Assembly: GCA_022496805.1 (NCBI GenBank)
Contig: CM040092.1
Span: 19,796,113-19,860,112 of the forward strand
Source of the DNA: Pohlia nutans
Lineage: Eukaryota > Streptophyta > Bryopsida > Bryales > Mniaceae
Length of the DNA: 64,000 nucleotides
Reading direction: 5' to 3'
Translations under genes and position numbers: made by a program
Shown: one piece after another, positions 46,274-59,092 of the stretch
Position numbering within the stretch: position 1 is the stretch's first letter
How the letters are laid out: the number at the start of each line of letters is the position of its first letter
The notes under the pieces: model-generated
Told to the model about the DNA's origin: nothing
Databases searched by the model: none
What the model saw: only the letters and a program-made list of their open reading frames with translations

Positions 46274-47126
46274 GTAATGAAGGAATGCCATTTTTATTTC
46301 ATGAATTTTGGGACTACTGTGTCATTGCCACATATACTTAATTTCTAATTGTAACTAATTGTGGTCCCATTGCAAAAGGATGTTGGCTCCCATTGCTCTC
46401 TTATGCTACGTAAATGTGGAGATATGAACTTAAGTTTTATTTGTTTTTTCCTTAATATAGTCATTTTAGAAAATAGCGTAGTCATATTATGATAGTGAAG
46501 AAATTTTTATTGAAAGAAGTTACTTTTAGTGTGTTAAATAATTATGTATTTATTTATTTATCTTGAGTCTTTATGAATTGCAACCAATGAAGTGATGACA
46601 TATGGTTGGAAAGTAATTCATTTATTATGAATGGGAGTTTGAAGATTAGTTGTGTGTGTGTGCGCGGAGATTCCGTATGTGTACTGTACATGAAAATATA
46701 GGTTGGTTGCATGATTTTGGATTAGATGAGTCGCTTTAGTGTGACATAGTGTGTATTTTGGTACTATGTGTGACAAAAGTGGTTATGTAATTAATTAGTT
46801 CAAAGCACACACATGACACATGTTAATGTGAGGAGGCCCAACAATATTTTATTTCAACCACGTATCAATGTGTGGAGTGTCGAAGTTGTTAATGTAGGGT
46901 AATGTTCTCGGTTCTTCATTATACTTCCACATCCATTCTCATTTGTCCTAACTCTCTCATTGTGACAAGTACCCCTCCTCAACCATCATGTGACATGTCC
47001 CAACACCAAAAAATGAATTTTGGTGCATAGTGTGTATGATTTGGAATATGGTTTCTTGTCTGTGAAGAATGGGTACCGGTACATACTTGGAGCAAGAGCT
47101 AAAATATTTATATATTCCCCTTTTTT
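46274..47126. other. No feature recognised
   Basis: AT-rich intergenic DNA with a short TG run near 46650. Confidence 0.5.
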
Positions 47127-47365
47127 TGAATCCCTTAATGACTAAAGATTAATGGTTTTAAAATGACAAATTCAATCAATCGTATTGTGTAAAATATAAT
47201 TTAGATGGGACCAAATCTCATATCTTTGGAATTGTTGAAGAACATTGCATATGTCAACTGGTAAAAAAAAATTTGAACAAAACGAAGTCCACATAGAACC
47301 TACTCAAAAATGCTAAAAAAATAATATGAGACCTAATTTGGGCTTCTTGGTTCTTTAAGGGTTAA
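47127..47365. mobile_element. TTAA element, short family, left end mutated
   Basis: CCCTTAATGACTAAAG at the left, TTGGTTCTTTAAGGG-TTAA at the right. Confidence 0.8.
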
Positions 47366-47467
47366 GAGTCTTTATGAGTGCAACCAATGAGGTGATGACA
47401 AATGGTTGAAAAATACTCCCTCCGTCCTACTAAAAAGTTGTGATTTGAACTTCAGATCTATTCCATA

Positions 47468-48385
47468 TTAACCCCTAAAGGACCAGGACTGTATTCTCAC
47501 AAAAAACCATGAAAAACACAGCATTTGGAAGTTGCAGAAGAAATCATATGTTTTTTAGTTTTTTCATCATTTAACCGTAAGATCTAATACCCAACTTGAA
47601 TTTTCATGTGAGCACAAAATTTGAGAGCAAAATAACCATTAGATTCTTAGATTATAAGGATCAAAGTTGCAAAAGAAGATTTTTTGGGGTTCAATCCGGT
47701 GACAAATTTGAACTTTAGAAATTAATATCTTTTTTTTGAATGGGTTAGAAATTCAATGAATGGCAAGGCCATGTTAACAATTGAGTTAAGTCTTCAAATA
47801 TAAAATCTTGTAAGAAAAAAAGCTCATATTAATTTTTTCATAAAACAATTACTAGAAGTGGGTACAAAGTGAAAGGAAAAAAAAAATCATTAATAAGTTT
47901 GACATGGAATTGTAAAATGTCAATCTTAACAGTGAGAATGTTGTACTTGGAAATCTTCACCTAGTGCCTTTTATTTCATTAAAAAATATTGAAAATTGAG
48001 TTTAGAAATGAGCTTCAAAGTTTTTTTGTCCAAACTGCCCAAAAAACAGATCTCCTCATAACTTTTATCCCATTGCTCAAAATGGGTACATTTAAAGCTT
48101 CATTTGTAGATAAAGATCAACCAATCATGAATCAAAAAAGAAATTTCGAAAAAGAGTAAAAAAAAAAAAAAATCTTGCTGCCCGATCTCGCTTCAAAAAC
48201 TTCAAATGCTTATAACTTTTGCAATACTTATCGGAATGACATGAAACGAAGTGCGACATGTAGAGTGTAGTTTTTGGAAGCTACACTGAAATTTTCATTG
48301 AAATTAAAAAAAAATATGAGGTCCCTAGAGGCTGCCCAAAAAGTGGAACGACCTGAATATGTTCGCTCAAAAATTTAGGGGTTAA
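47468..48385. mobile_element. TTAA element (0.9 kb), nested
   Basis: TTAA-CCCCTAAAGGACCAGG at the left, AAAATTTAGGGG-TTAA at the right. The interior is not shared with other copies here. Confidence 0.8.
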
Positions 48386-48462
48386 AGTTGTGATTTCTGA
48401 GACAAAAGAATATACAAATATTCCTCACCATCTAAATGACCATTGCATATATGTATGACCCG

Positions 48463-48581
48463 CACTAGTAGAAAAAGTGGCGTTCCCAGGAAGATGCCCT
48501 GACAAAATCACTATGCATGCGTGGAATTGGGCACTACTTGCCTCGGCATCTCCCTCGACAGTGCCACCTTTTCTATTAGTG
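48463..48581. mobile_element. CACTA-like MITE, nested
   Basis: CACTAGTAGAAAAAGTGGC and GCCACCTTTTCTATTAGTG are near-perfect inverted ends. Confidence 0.65.
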
Positions 48582-49038
48582 CTGGATCACAAATACACAC
48601 TGTGATTTCAACCTGCATGTCTCCAAATGAACCATTTCATTGCATGTCATCATGTTTCACTGCATGTCAAAATGAATTGAAATGAATTGAAATGAACTAC
48701 ATCTTGACCACTGTGATTTCTTTGGCATGAAAGATGGTTCCTGGCTACTAAAAATCCTGCATACAACCTAATAACAAGATTGAGCTTGTGCATATGACGC
48801 TGGACCAAGCAGTTCTCATATGAAGGCTACCTGTGGCGATTTCAAATGACTTCAAAATGACAATCTTCAACCCCAAGTATTTTAGGGTTGCAGGCAACCG
48901 TAACCTTAGATATTTCAAGGGTGGTTTCCTAAACGAAGGGTTTTGATTTTGGCTCAAAAATTATTCTTTCATGCGACGTTGGGGCTTAATCCCAAAGTTT
49001 TAATGAAATCATGATTTTTTAGTGGGATGAAGGGAGTA

Positions 49039-50231
49039 ATTCATTTATGACAAATAGGAATGCAATGACACAATTGGGGTATCCCACTTTTGACATGACA
49101 ATTAGGTGAATTTTTCTTTTGAACTTCCAAATTTTGTCAAATTTGTCCATTTCAATTAACTAAAATCATTGTTTTTTAATTAAAAAAATATCCACACCTA
49201 GATGCCATGAAATTCTTCAATTCTAGTTCAAATTTTTAATCAAATAAATAACCTTTCATATTTTTATGCTTCGTGGAAAAAAATGCCTAAAATTAACATT
49301 TGCAGGCATTGCAATGTAAAATAAATATAATTTTTAATCCTTTAAAGTAATCATTTTAAGTAACACACATCTATATGTTCTTCATATAAAAAATTGGTAC
49401 CAAAATGATGTCATTTGATATTTTAAATAAATGTTTTGGATGTTTTAATGTAGTTAAGATAAACTCTGATCTTTGTACAATAAATCTCTTTTGAAATCTT
49501 TAAAACACTTCAATTTTGACGTCAAAAAATTCTTGAGTACTTCATGAGTGTAGGAAATCAAAACCACATTTGTCAATTCATTTGTTATTTTGTTTTAAAG
49601 AGGGACTCATAAAAAGTTGCTATAGGGGCTCATTTAAGAGTTAAGATGGTCTTTTGGGGTAACCCAATCGTGCCATTGGAGTGTGAGGATTAGTTGTAGG
49701 TGTGGACAAATTGCACGTACAAATGTAATATGAAGAGAGTTGCACAATTTACGATGAAGATAATTTAGAATCAAATGGGCCTCTTTGGTATGTATGATTT
49801 TGGATTTGGTTCCTGTGAGGAAAATTGTTGTACGAGGGCATTTTTTTCATTTTTCATGAAGTGCCAAAGTGGCGATATTAAATGTTATAGTGGTGCTCCA
49901 TATTTCAATATTCATTCATATATTAGATAGAAAATATCACATATCCATAATTTTGTATTATTTTCATCCACAATTTGACAATTTTATCCAAAATGTTTTT
50001 TTATTTTTTATTTTTTTTTTATTTTTTTTTTATAATTTATAAATTTGAATTTTTATGATAAAAAACTTCATAGTTTTTGGCCATTTTTTATAGATTATTT
50101 TTTTCTGGTGCAATCTAGCTATATTTCGCCTCCAAAAAATCCCCTACTACAGACTACATGCATCCTGTCAAAGTGGGCGTGTCCAAATTATTCATCCAAA
50201 GAGTTGTAGGATCAATCTCACCCACTATCCA
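49039..50231. other. No feature recognised
   Basis: Very AT-rich, with a poly-T stretch at about 49995-50035. CATTTAAGAG-TTAA at 49640 may be a lone decayed element end. Confidence 0.45.
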
Positions 50232-50455
50232 TTAACTCCTAAACGTCCAACCGTCCAGAAAGTGAACGATGTACAAAATCAAACACAATTTTCTCATCCG
50301 TCATTGACTTTTTGCAAAGTGGATTTTTTACTTTAGATTTTATGGGAAGTTAGCCTCATGCATGTGTGATCCGATTAGAAAGGGGATGATTTGTGAAATT
50401 TTTATGCCTCATTTCATGTAGTAATAATTCACCCAAAATTTCGAAGACTTCAGTG
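50232..50455. mobile_element. TTAA element, GAACGATGTAC family, right part lost
   Basis: TTAA-CTCCTAAACGTCCAACCG, AGTGAACGATGTACAAAATC; similarity to the family stops near AATTTCGAAGAC. Confidence 0.75.
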
Positions 50456-50554
50456 TCAAGGAGATACCTAGGTAGAAAATATGCACTTCATATACTACCC
50501 CCATGAATAATGAAGACTGAATTTAGAAGGCCGTACATACAGCTTATGAAGTTA

Positions 50555-50870
50555 CATAAATTAGATGAATACATTGGCTGAATGTATTGAATTGCTATAT
50601 TGGATGAACACAACGGATGAATAAAATGAATGAATACATTGTATGAATATAGTAGATGATTACAATGTATGAATACAATGGATGAATTAGTGTATGAATA
50701 CATTGGATTAATGCTTAAGGACAAATGCATATGGATGTATACATCGGACGCATGAATGAATATATTGGATAATTACATACACATATGGATGAATACAAGT
50801 GCATGACATACGTATGCTTTAGATGAATACTTACCCATGAATACTAATAGATGTGTCCAAATTTTGTAAG
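50555..50870. repeat. Degenerate tandem array of GATGAATACA words
   Basis: About 20 imperfect copies of (GG)ATGAATACAnTG-like units, spaced 10-20 bp. Confidence 0.75.
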
Positions 50871-51157
50871 GTGTTATTGGATGGATGAAGCATTGATGAA
50901 AAAATAAATTCCATGTGAAAATTTTGGAAAGACGATGCTACAAAACTTTTGAAAATTTCCAATATTGCCTCAATGATGTCCTTTGCTATATTTCATCCTC
51001 CGCCACATCCAAGACCCTAATGAATGATCTTTGGGTACTCCAAAACTCTATTGCTGACATAATTAATCATTGCCTATTTCATTCAAATTTCCCTACACCT
51101 TGCACGACTAATTTTCAACTTGAAATTCCTACTTTTAGGCCGTGCGCATATAATACA

Positions 51158-51358
51158 CGGGGCCGGCTATTGCGTAGTGTGGAATTTGAGGTGCGGGTTT
51201 GGGGTGCAAGTGCGGAATATTTTGCTATGTTAGATGTGAGTTTGGGGTTAGCATTTCGGATTTGGGGTTTAGGATTTGTTTTTGTTGATGTCAACAAACA
51301 TTTCGGGAATATTTCAAGAATATTTTGCACCCGCTCCACCCCACGCAGTAGTTGATCT
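51158..51358. mobile_element. Mutator-like MITE, copy 3
   Basis: GGCCGGCTATTGCGTAGTG and CACGCAGTAGTTGATC at the ends, with TTTGGGGTT and GTTGATGTCAACAAACATT inside as in 23480-23762. Confidence 0.65.
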
Positions 51359-51484
51359 CAAAAATATACAAACATCCAAATGATCACCTGTTCCTTCCTC
51401 ACTGTGATGAATGGATATTTTGCGTAACAATATGCAATCGTAAATGGTTGGTTAGAGGTACTCTATAATGTAAGTGAGCTGTTA

Positions 51485-51786
51485 GAGCATGGCCACACAT
51501 ACCCTCCCAGAGTCTTTTATACTCAAAAACTAGATGAAAAGTGTCAAGGGCCCTTCATAAATGCCTCTCATCTCTCAATCCTAGCGTGTTAAGAAATGGC
51601 TCTTCAAATCACTATTTAGTTGACTATATCCCACATTCTACTTGTGATTGGTCCACTGACTATTTGATGTGCACTTTTGATTTGTGAGGGGTGTGCAAGA
51701 ATGGGAGAGTGTAAGTGCAAGGGCTCTTCAAATGTAGATGAATAATTTCAGCGAATCAGCTCTAGCGTGCATGGGTGTGAGTGCTC
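51485..51786. mobile_element. PIF/Harbinger-like MITE, GAGCATGGCCACAC type
   Basis: GAGCATGGCCACACATACCC and ATGGGTGTGAGTGCTC with TTA on both sides. Confidence 0.75.
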
Positions 51787-51982
51787 TTAAGTTTTTGATG
51801 TTGAATTGTTGCTTTATGTTTTTATACTACTTTGTAGTTGTTTAGATTTATCAGTAGCCAACATGTGACGCTGCAACATCATTTTTGGTTTTGAAAATAC
51901 AGATAAACTTAGTACAAACGGTGGTTTTTGGGCACCAAGAATAGCGTTAGAATTTGGTGCCCAAGGTCCATATTGGCACTAA

Positions 51983-52316
51983 GAGCTGCTTTACATGACG
52001 GGCCATGGCCAATTTGGAGTTATGACATGTGTGAATCATTGTCTATGATTGGTCTATTCAACGAAATCAACCCCAAGGGCTTTGCATGATGGAGTTAAGG
52101 CCATTCTTTGAAATTCATATTCTGATGGATTGAAATTATATTCTAATGCACTAAAGAAAAAAAATAACATAGTCCTAAGGAAGAGAATTGGGTTGAACCA
52201 AAATGGAAACCCAATTCATTTTCCTTGGGGCCGTGTCAAAGTTCCTTTCCTTCTTGGCCTGAGCCACTATTTCCTGTGATTTGGCTTTGGCCTTAGCCCG
52301 TCATGTAAAGGAGCCC
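51983..52316. mobile_element. MITE, GGGCCGCTT family, TAA duplication
   Basis: GAGCTGCTTTACATGACGGG and CCCGTCATGTAAAGGAGCCC with TAA on both sides. Confidence 0.85.
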
Positions 52317-52943
52317 TAAGGTAGGTGTTCCCATAGCCAATAAGTACTCCACAACTAATTTGTAAACCTTTTAGAAATTGCGTTTCATGAATCCCCAAAG
52401 CCAAGACATTGTTGGTCAACGCATTGCAACCAACTCAGCCAACACATAGCAACTTTATGTTCGGAAATTGATCTCATTGTTGTTGGTTAAAGGTGAATCT
52501 ATATATTAGTCATGGGTTTCAAAGAACTTTTCACTTAAATTGTTTTTAATAAATTTAATTTTGAGAAAAAAGGAAAAATACCTCATCATTGAAACTTCAA
52601 CATTTTCCATGCTAAAAACCTTATTTTATTGGTTATGGGTACTTTTACCCTTAGCTTGATGTTGATATGGGCCTTGGGCACCATACTATGACACTATTTT
52701 TTAGTACCCAAAGACCACCCTTTTAAGGTGATGTAAATGAATTTTAAAAAATTCAACTTTTTATAGAAATATAGATGATAGCAATACCCTGCAAAGCCAT
52801 GTGCATGCCTATATACATGTACCCCCTTCGAAATGCTTGGCCTCTTGGGCTCCCAATGTATCTTTGTTGAAGATTTTTTTTAGAACATTAGAGTTATCCT
52901 AAAGTCAAGCAGAAAATTTCCACAAGAGGAAAGACAAGGCAAA

Positions 52944-53110
52944 ACTGGATTTTTAGCTTGAAAAGTGGCAAAAACAAGTTTTAGCTCCTTTAATTTCGAC
53001 CAATAACAACGATCTGCAAAGAGATTCGAACCTTGAACCTCCCCAATGCTAAAAAAGCTCCCTCATATCCCCACGAGTTCCCAAGGGAGAATCTCCACGT
53101 ATCCCCACAC
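52944..53110 (-). repeat. tRNA-like dispersed repeat, copy 2
   Basis: On the minus strand GGTTCGAATCTC is a near-perfect polymerase III B box. CCAATGCTAAAAAAGCTCCC and GGGAGAATCTCC match the copy at 28264-28450 in inverse. Confidence 0.55.
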
Positions 53111-54071
53111 CAAGCACATGCTCCCCCACACCAAGTACATGCTCCCCCACACCAACCCACATCAAGCAAGCTGGCGCTTCATGTCAAAAATGGACAATGA
53201 AAGTTATTTACAGGACAAAAACTCTGGTCAAGTGACATGCTACCTGGCTTCGACTTTTCGGATAACTCTATTTAAAAGATAATAATTTAAAATATAAAAA
53301 TATAAAAATATAATAAAAATAATAAAAACCTTCGATTCTTCATGACTTTAACGTAAACCATCCAAATAACACATTCTTTTGTGTATTGAAAATCCTCTTT
53401 CAATTGCCATCAAGAAAACTTTTTTTGACGAGTCCAATAATAGTAACTGTGTGACGATATTGGGTGGTCCCCACCTCGTGCCTATAACATCGTCTGCACA
53501 TTTGCGGTGGTTGAAGACTTGAAGGATGATTGATATGTGACTGCGTTTCAAGAAGTTCACATCAAAAGATTCATTTCATGCAGCATTTCCTCACGCAAAA
53601 CATAGGCTGTACAAATTTAAATTTGCAGCAGTGATATTGACAATTTTATAGAATGACACACACACAATTTGTGCAAAGGCTATCCTATGTCTTAGTCAGT
53701 TTCATAACACAGTAATTATTCTTTTGTCAACCCCAAAAATGCCACGTGTCATCATGTGGTTGGTTTAGGATGACGTGGACCCATCAATATCTGATGTGGA
53801 GGCTGTTGGAATCTGACCCTCTTGTACGGTACATTGCTATGATATTTGTGCATGTGGTAATCTAAGGCAGACAAGAGGTGCAGTTGAAAAGAGGGCGATT
53901 TACTTTAGGCCCCTTTGCTACCAACCATGGAGAAAAAAACACTTGTATGTTTATACCATAGGCAGGCGATGGGGTAGGGTTGGAGGAAAATATTTCTATG
54001 CATTGATTCAATTTTTTTTTGTTTTTTGCTTTTGTTTTTGGGGGGGGAAGATTCTATTTTCAAAAAATAAT
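53111..54071. other. No gene recognised
   Basis: A short tandem of CCCCACACCAAG... words at 53105-53165 and a poly-T/poly-G tract at about 54012-54047. Confidence 0.45.
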
Positions 54072-54297
54072 TCTACCCTTACAGGCTGAGAGAGCCTGTT
54101 GCGACCAGTACTATACAACAATATTTTAGTGTATTTGGAATAATTCTACACCTCCTATGGGTTTGAGAGAAAAAGTGAAATTGAAATTCATGTCGACATG
54201 GTTTTAATGAGCTATTGGGGTCTCAATTTGAAACTTTCTACTTACAACAAATGTCAAATATAGGCCAACGTATCTACTATCCCCAAGGGACGTTTAA
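54072..54297. mobile_element. TTAA element, GAGAGNCC family, tandem copy 1
   Basis: CTACCCTTACAGGCTGAGAG at the left; the right end shares TTAA with the next copy. Confidence 0.75.
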
Positions 54298-54527
54298 CCC
54301 TTAACGGTTCAGAGAACCCTTTCCGACCAATATTATACACCAATAATCCATTGTATTTGGTCTGGTTCCACACTTCCTATGGATTTAAGATCAAAACATC
54401 GACATGATTTTAATGAGCTATTGGGATCTCAATTTTGGAACTTTCTATTTACAACAAATGTCAATTATAACAAATGTCAATTATACGCCAACGTATCTAC
54501 TATCCCCATCAGCCCTTTAAGGGTTAA
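54294..54527. mobile_element. TTAA element, GAGAGNCC family, tandem copy 2
   Basis: TTAA-CCCTTAACGGTTCAGAG at the left, CCCTTTAAGGG-TTAA (-GGGTTAA) at the right. Close to 11169-11392. Confidence 0.85.
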
Positions 54528-54996
54528 GGGTTAAGTAGTTGGTTCAACATTGATGTGTTGAATAATAATTATCATGTTTGGATTTTTTCATGACATACGT
54601 TATTCAAGATTCCTTTATTCACCAAAGACAACATTTGTTGAAAAATTAATTTTGTATGTAAAGCTTTTGAACTAATTTATGTTGAACCAACTATTGAGCT
54701 ATGATATTCAAGAATTTAGTATCAAACAAACTTTAGTTTTTGAAAATAAAATTGTTAGAAATGAGCAACCACCAACCTAGCCATAGTTTTGACCTAGAAA
54801 GGATTACGGGAGCTCCGGAGTAAAAGGTACAGTCCCTGTCAAATTTTATTCAAAACTTGACAAAAAAAAGTGCCATGTGTCATCATATAATGGGTTGGAC
54901 CCTCTTGAAAGATGATTTGGAAATTTCATGGGCATTGCAGGAAGATGATACAAACCCAACTATCCCAACATAGAATCGTAGAATTATTGCTCATCT

Positions 54997-55474
54997 GGGT
55001 GAAAGCATGGTATTGTGTATCAAAAAGTTGATCAGCCCTGCTGAAATTACAATGTTTTTGGTCAAAGGTTATAAAAGAGTATCAATTTGTCTTTTCTATT
55101 GGTTTTAATTTCATGGCGCCCTCTCTTGGTCTTATAAGTACTCGAATTCAAAGTTTCAAAGTAAGAATCATTACAAAAAATTACTAAAAGTAGAGCTCAA
55201 ATATAGGTGTCTAAATCCAATTTTGGGAGCAAATTTGATGAACTAAATCATATCTAATATAAATATAAATTTTATATTCTTTAAGTCCATTGTGGATTTG
55301 AGGGCTTCAAAGAAACAAATCTTGAAAAAAAATAAAAATTGATGCACTTTTAGCTTGTTTTCTATCAACTTTTTGAATTTTGACTACTTCAACGTCACTA
55401 AAACATACACAAATAATTATTGAAGATGAATTTTTCAAATTTTTTTGGTGAGACTTTGTTAAATATCATGTCTT
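54997..55474. mobile_element. TIR element GGGTGAAAGCAYGGT, copy 2, truncated by a TTAA element
   Basis: GGGTGAAAGCATGGTATTG opens it, and GAAATTACAAT... GTCAAAGG matches 44841-45448. It breaks at the TTAA of the next element. Confidence 0.65.
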
Positions 55475-56282
55475 TTAACCCTTTAGTGCTCAAGTAACTA
55501 CATTGTGGTCTTTGATGTGTCGAAAAAGCAAATAACGGAAAATCCGCGAAGAATTGGATTTTGAATTGTGAAGTTCAGATGATGAGCATTATAATATACA
55601 TCTTCTAGAAAAAGAAAATTTCAATTTGGAGTTGTACAACTATCAAAATACCTATGAACAAAATGCAAAAATATTGTAAATACTTGAAAATACAATAAAT
55701 ATTTACAAATACAATACATGTACTATGTGGTATTTCTTGTGTTTGGAAGTTTGTTATCTTATTTTATTTTTTTGGATTGTGTTCTCTTGTTCATGTTCCA
55801 TTAATGTATGTATTCCGATCTTGATCCATGTACTACCTCCTTTCATATTTTAACGTATAAATTTTTGTCCTAAACTGTATATGGATAAATCACTCACTTA
55901 TAAAATTCACAATAATTACGTGTGAATCCATTCTTAACATGAAAGATTGCAACGGAGAGGTGTTGACACAGGTCATTGCTGAACATCTTTACTTTCATTT
56001 TATAAAATTCTACCCAATTTTATTTAACTTTGAAGTTACACACCCTCCAAAATCTCATTTTTGACTATGCATTATACGGTTCAAAGACATACTATGATCT
56101 TCCAATCCCACCATTGGATGATTCTCTAATTTTGACAAAATGTATGCACCCCAGTTGAGAATACAATTGTACGGTTACTTTCTAATTTAATCCATTCTAT
56201 TTCTGGCAGTATCAATCATAGTGGAAAAACTCAGTGAAAACCAGTGAACCCAACTACAGTACCCAAAGTGTTGAAGGGTTAA
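55475..56282. mobile_element. TTAA element, CTTTAGTGC family (0.8 kb)
   Basis: TTAA-CCCTTTAGTGCTCAAG at the left, CCCAAAGTGTTGAAGGG-TTAA at the right. Related to 28957-29580 and the end at 5734. Confidence 0.8.
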
Positions 56283-58058
56283 GCCTTGTAATTGCTATAA
56301 TTTTTTTAAGTAGAAGTTGCCTAGACCACTTCAACTGTCCCATAGACATGTTTGAAAACCAATCCTTACAAAATTGAAATTCAGCCCATGAGTTAAAAAA
56401 GAAAATGGTTCCAAAAGCACTTTCTAGGACAGTTTCAGAGTAGGTCTACAATGCAAGAATGGGTGCAAGGACAAAATTGGGTGTTTCACTCTTCCACAGC
56501 TCTACACTGATCTCCCAATGACAACAAACTTCTATATATATGTTACATAACATATGCATATAACATATAACATAACATATTATATATATATATATATATA
56601 TATGTTGCAGAACATTTTATAATAGTAGAATTCCAAACCCCCTATTGTTTGAATCAAATCTTACGAATACAATAACTTTTCTTGGAATTATGATGAGAGA
56701 AAACATTTGGCATTGTACGAAGGAATGTAATAAGAATCAACCAAGGAAAACTTACTTAAGATGTGAAGAAAAGAGCATCCAAGAGTATCCAAGAGCATCA
56801 GAGAGAATCTTGAAAACTTTAGTAGGGTAGAAAGTGTAGGGCTTGATAATGTAATGGAAAATGCTTGATGCGACACAAATAGTATCCTCTACCTTAAAGG
56901 TGGAGCTTGTAATGATGTTCGCTTGCAGATGAGATTGATCCACAGTACTTAGTGGCCTTGAAGTAATTTCGACCCTCCCGTGTTTAACCAGCTTCTGGCC
57001 TCCTGGACTTCTTCTACTACAGCTGTCACAATTAAGCATGTTCTAAGGTAAGCTGATATGATCGGGTGCAAATCTTACAACAAGCCATTTTCTGCAATAC
57101 CATCGCATATCGCAAGAGCACATTGTGATCGTTTTGAAAATATTGTGCAACGACTTACATGTTAAAGAGAAAAAGGTTGCCACTTCATTTCATAGCAATT
57201 CATTCAGCTTCTGCTGAGGTAGTATAAAAAGGAATACAGAATCTGCACAAAATGTAAAGCCAGAAATCAGTACAAACTCTGATTCTAACAAGTTCTAAAC
57301 AAGAGAGCGTACTTACAGACACTTTGTCTAACTTAAGAATACAACTGAAACTCTCAGAACAAGGAACAAGGATTCATGGGTTTTAAAAGTCAAATTTAAT
57401 TGATCACATTGTGAAAAATATAATTAAGATGAGATCAAATTTTATATCACTGGAATCATAAAGAACCTTGCATGTGTTGGTAAAAGAATGAATAAATTTG
57501 AACAAAAAGAAGTTCACATGGGACCTTCTCAAAAATGCTAAAACAACATGAGGCCCAATTTGGGCTTCTTGGTCATTTAGGGGTTACATAACATTGTACC
57601 CCTATTACAGTTTCCAAGATTCTCTCCCATGCTCTCTGATGCTCTTTGTTTCCACATCTTAAGTTTGTCTTACTTGCTTGACTCCTACTAAATTCCCTCA
57701 TAGAATGGAAAGTGTCATCTTTCACTCTAGTTCCAAGGAAAGTTACTGTCAATAAAAATCAAACCAAGCAGTAGGGAGTGCAGAACCCTACTGTTATAGA
57801 ATGTAATGAATAGCTCACCATATTGTTTCGGAGTCTTTGCGTTGGAAAACGACTGATCTGTTCAATCCCAGCAAGTCTGTTCCACGCCATGAGGGACAAT
57901 TGATTGCTCTTCTTCACACGATGAACGCCTTCAATCCAAAGAGTATAATGATAATGAAACAATGGCATCCTCTCAATACCGGAATAAGGATGCGAAAGAA
58001 TCAAGGACAGCGGGCAGAATATCTTCCGTTTTACAAGGATCTAGTATCCAAAAATTAG
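56283..58058. other. Spacer and CCX 3' flank with a decayed inverted repeat
   Basis: CTTAAGATGTG ... AGAGCATC ... GAGAGAATCTTG at 56757-56810 returns inverted at about 57600-57665. A short (TA)n lies at 56579-56602. No gene seen. Confidence 0.5.
57360..57587. mobile_element. TTAA element, short family, left end lost
   Basis: AACAAGGATTCATGGGTTTT at the left, GGGCTTCTTGGTCATTTAGGGG-TTAC at the right. Confidence 0.75.
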
Positions 58059-58282
58059 TAAGGTAGGAGCACCTAAAACCAACAGTGCACCTAATTGCGA
58101 CAAAATCTACACCATGCAACCATTTCAGAACGCAAATCTAGGCACATCTTAGAGCCCTTATTGTATGTTGACCAAAATGATAAGCTATCTATGGTCTACC
58201 TAGATTTACGTTCTAGAATGACCAGTACGCCTAGATCCTGTCGCAATTAGGTACAGTGTTGGTTTTAGGTGCTCCTACCTTA
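58059..58282. mobile_element. Foldback MITE in the CCX 3' UTR
   Basis: TAAGGTAGGAGCACC / GGTGCTCCTACCTTA with arms of about 100 bp. It begins 30 bp after the CCX stop codon on the minus strand, so it is probably transcribed as part of the 3' UTR. Confidence 0.85.
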
Positions 58283-58312
58283 ATCTGTTGAGGTTAATTA
58301 CGGGAGCAGCAC

Positions 58313-59092
58313 TTAGTCTAAGCTTCCCATGGATGCCATCTGGGCCACTACGACACTGACCACCATGAAGATGATGTACCAGCCGATCAAGCACTTGCCC
58401 CAAACGCGAGTCAACTGGAATTTTGAAGATGATACAACAGAGAGGGTGGCGAGCAGGTTGAGGGCGAGGAACCCGAAGGCAACCAAGATTCCAGGGTGGT
58501 GATCCAACTGGTATCCCACGGGAAAGTCTTTCGCAGTTCGTAAGCATAAAGCTGAGCCCAGCCCTACCAACATATTGAACATAGGACCTGCGAAACAACC
58601 GGCCACAGCCATGGCAGGTTGGCCAACCCTGGCAACAGCAACGTCGGCCACGAGATCGCCAATGGAGTTCCCCCAGGCAAGCACTGTTAATCCCAACAAG
58701 GCTGGCGACACGCCGAGAATAATGCCGAGTGTTACCAGGCATCCAAGAAGCTCCCCGGCTATAACCGAGATCCAAAACACACTCATCACGAAGGCTACCG
58801 CTACTGCAAGAAACTGGCCGGAGGCCGGAGGCCGTTTCACAGCTAAGTAATACGCGGCTCCCATGAACGCTCCCTGCAGCAATACCAGCACCCACATGGG
58901 TAGCCGCAGCGAAGGAGCCAGAAACACAATGTGTCGATTCAGGGACACTAACGAGGTGAACATGTAGAGCATGAGCAGTGGGCATAGCACCACGTTCGCC
59001 GTTCCGTAGTTCCTACTCCATTTCGCTGGCTCGATTTCAGGTATTGTGGATTTTAGCAGTACTGATACAGGCATGTTGAGTATCATTATCAC
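58313..59092 (-). CDS. CCX: CCX gene, exon 3 (alpha-2 repeat, C terminus)
   Basis: The acceptor is TTCTGGCAG|GTG. There are 259 codons then TAA. It carries GNSIGD and the last membrane helices, ending ...AQMASMGSLD. Confidence 0.93.
   Translation of the reverse strand: MIMILNMPVSVLLKSTIPEIEPAKWSRNYGTANVVLCPLLMLYMFTSLVSLNRHIVFLAPSLRLPMWVLVLLQGAFMGAAYYLAVKRPPASGQFLAVAVAFVMSVFWISVIAGELLGCLVTLGIILGVSPALLGLTVLAWGNSIGDLVADVAVARVGQPAMAVAGCFAGPMFNMLVGLGSALCLRTAKDFPVGYQLDHHPGILVAFGFLALNLLATLSVVSSSKFQLTRVWGKCLIGWYIIFMVVSVVVAQMASMGSLD

Larger units (their letters stand above)
47416..49036. mobile_element. Stowaway-like element enlarged by nested insertions
   Basis: CTCCCTCCGTCCTACTAAAA and TTTTTAGTGGGATGAAGGGAG are the ends, with TA on both sides. 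A TTAA element and a CACTA-like MITE are nested inside. Its interior differs from the five copies around the U-box gene. Confidence 0.75.

Noticed and set aside
58275..58985. 236-codon open frame opposite in frame to the CCX exon
   Set aside because: Same strand, different frame of CCX exon 3; the CCX frame alone carries the conserved exchanger motifs and joins to exon 2.
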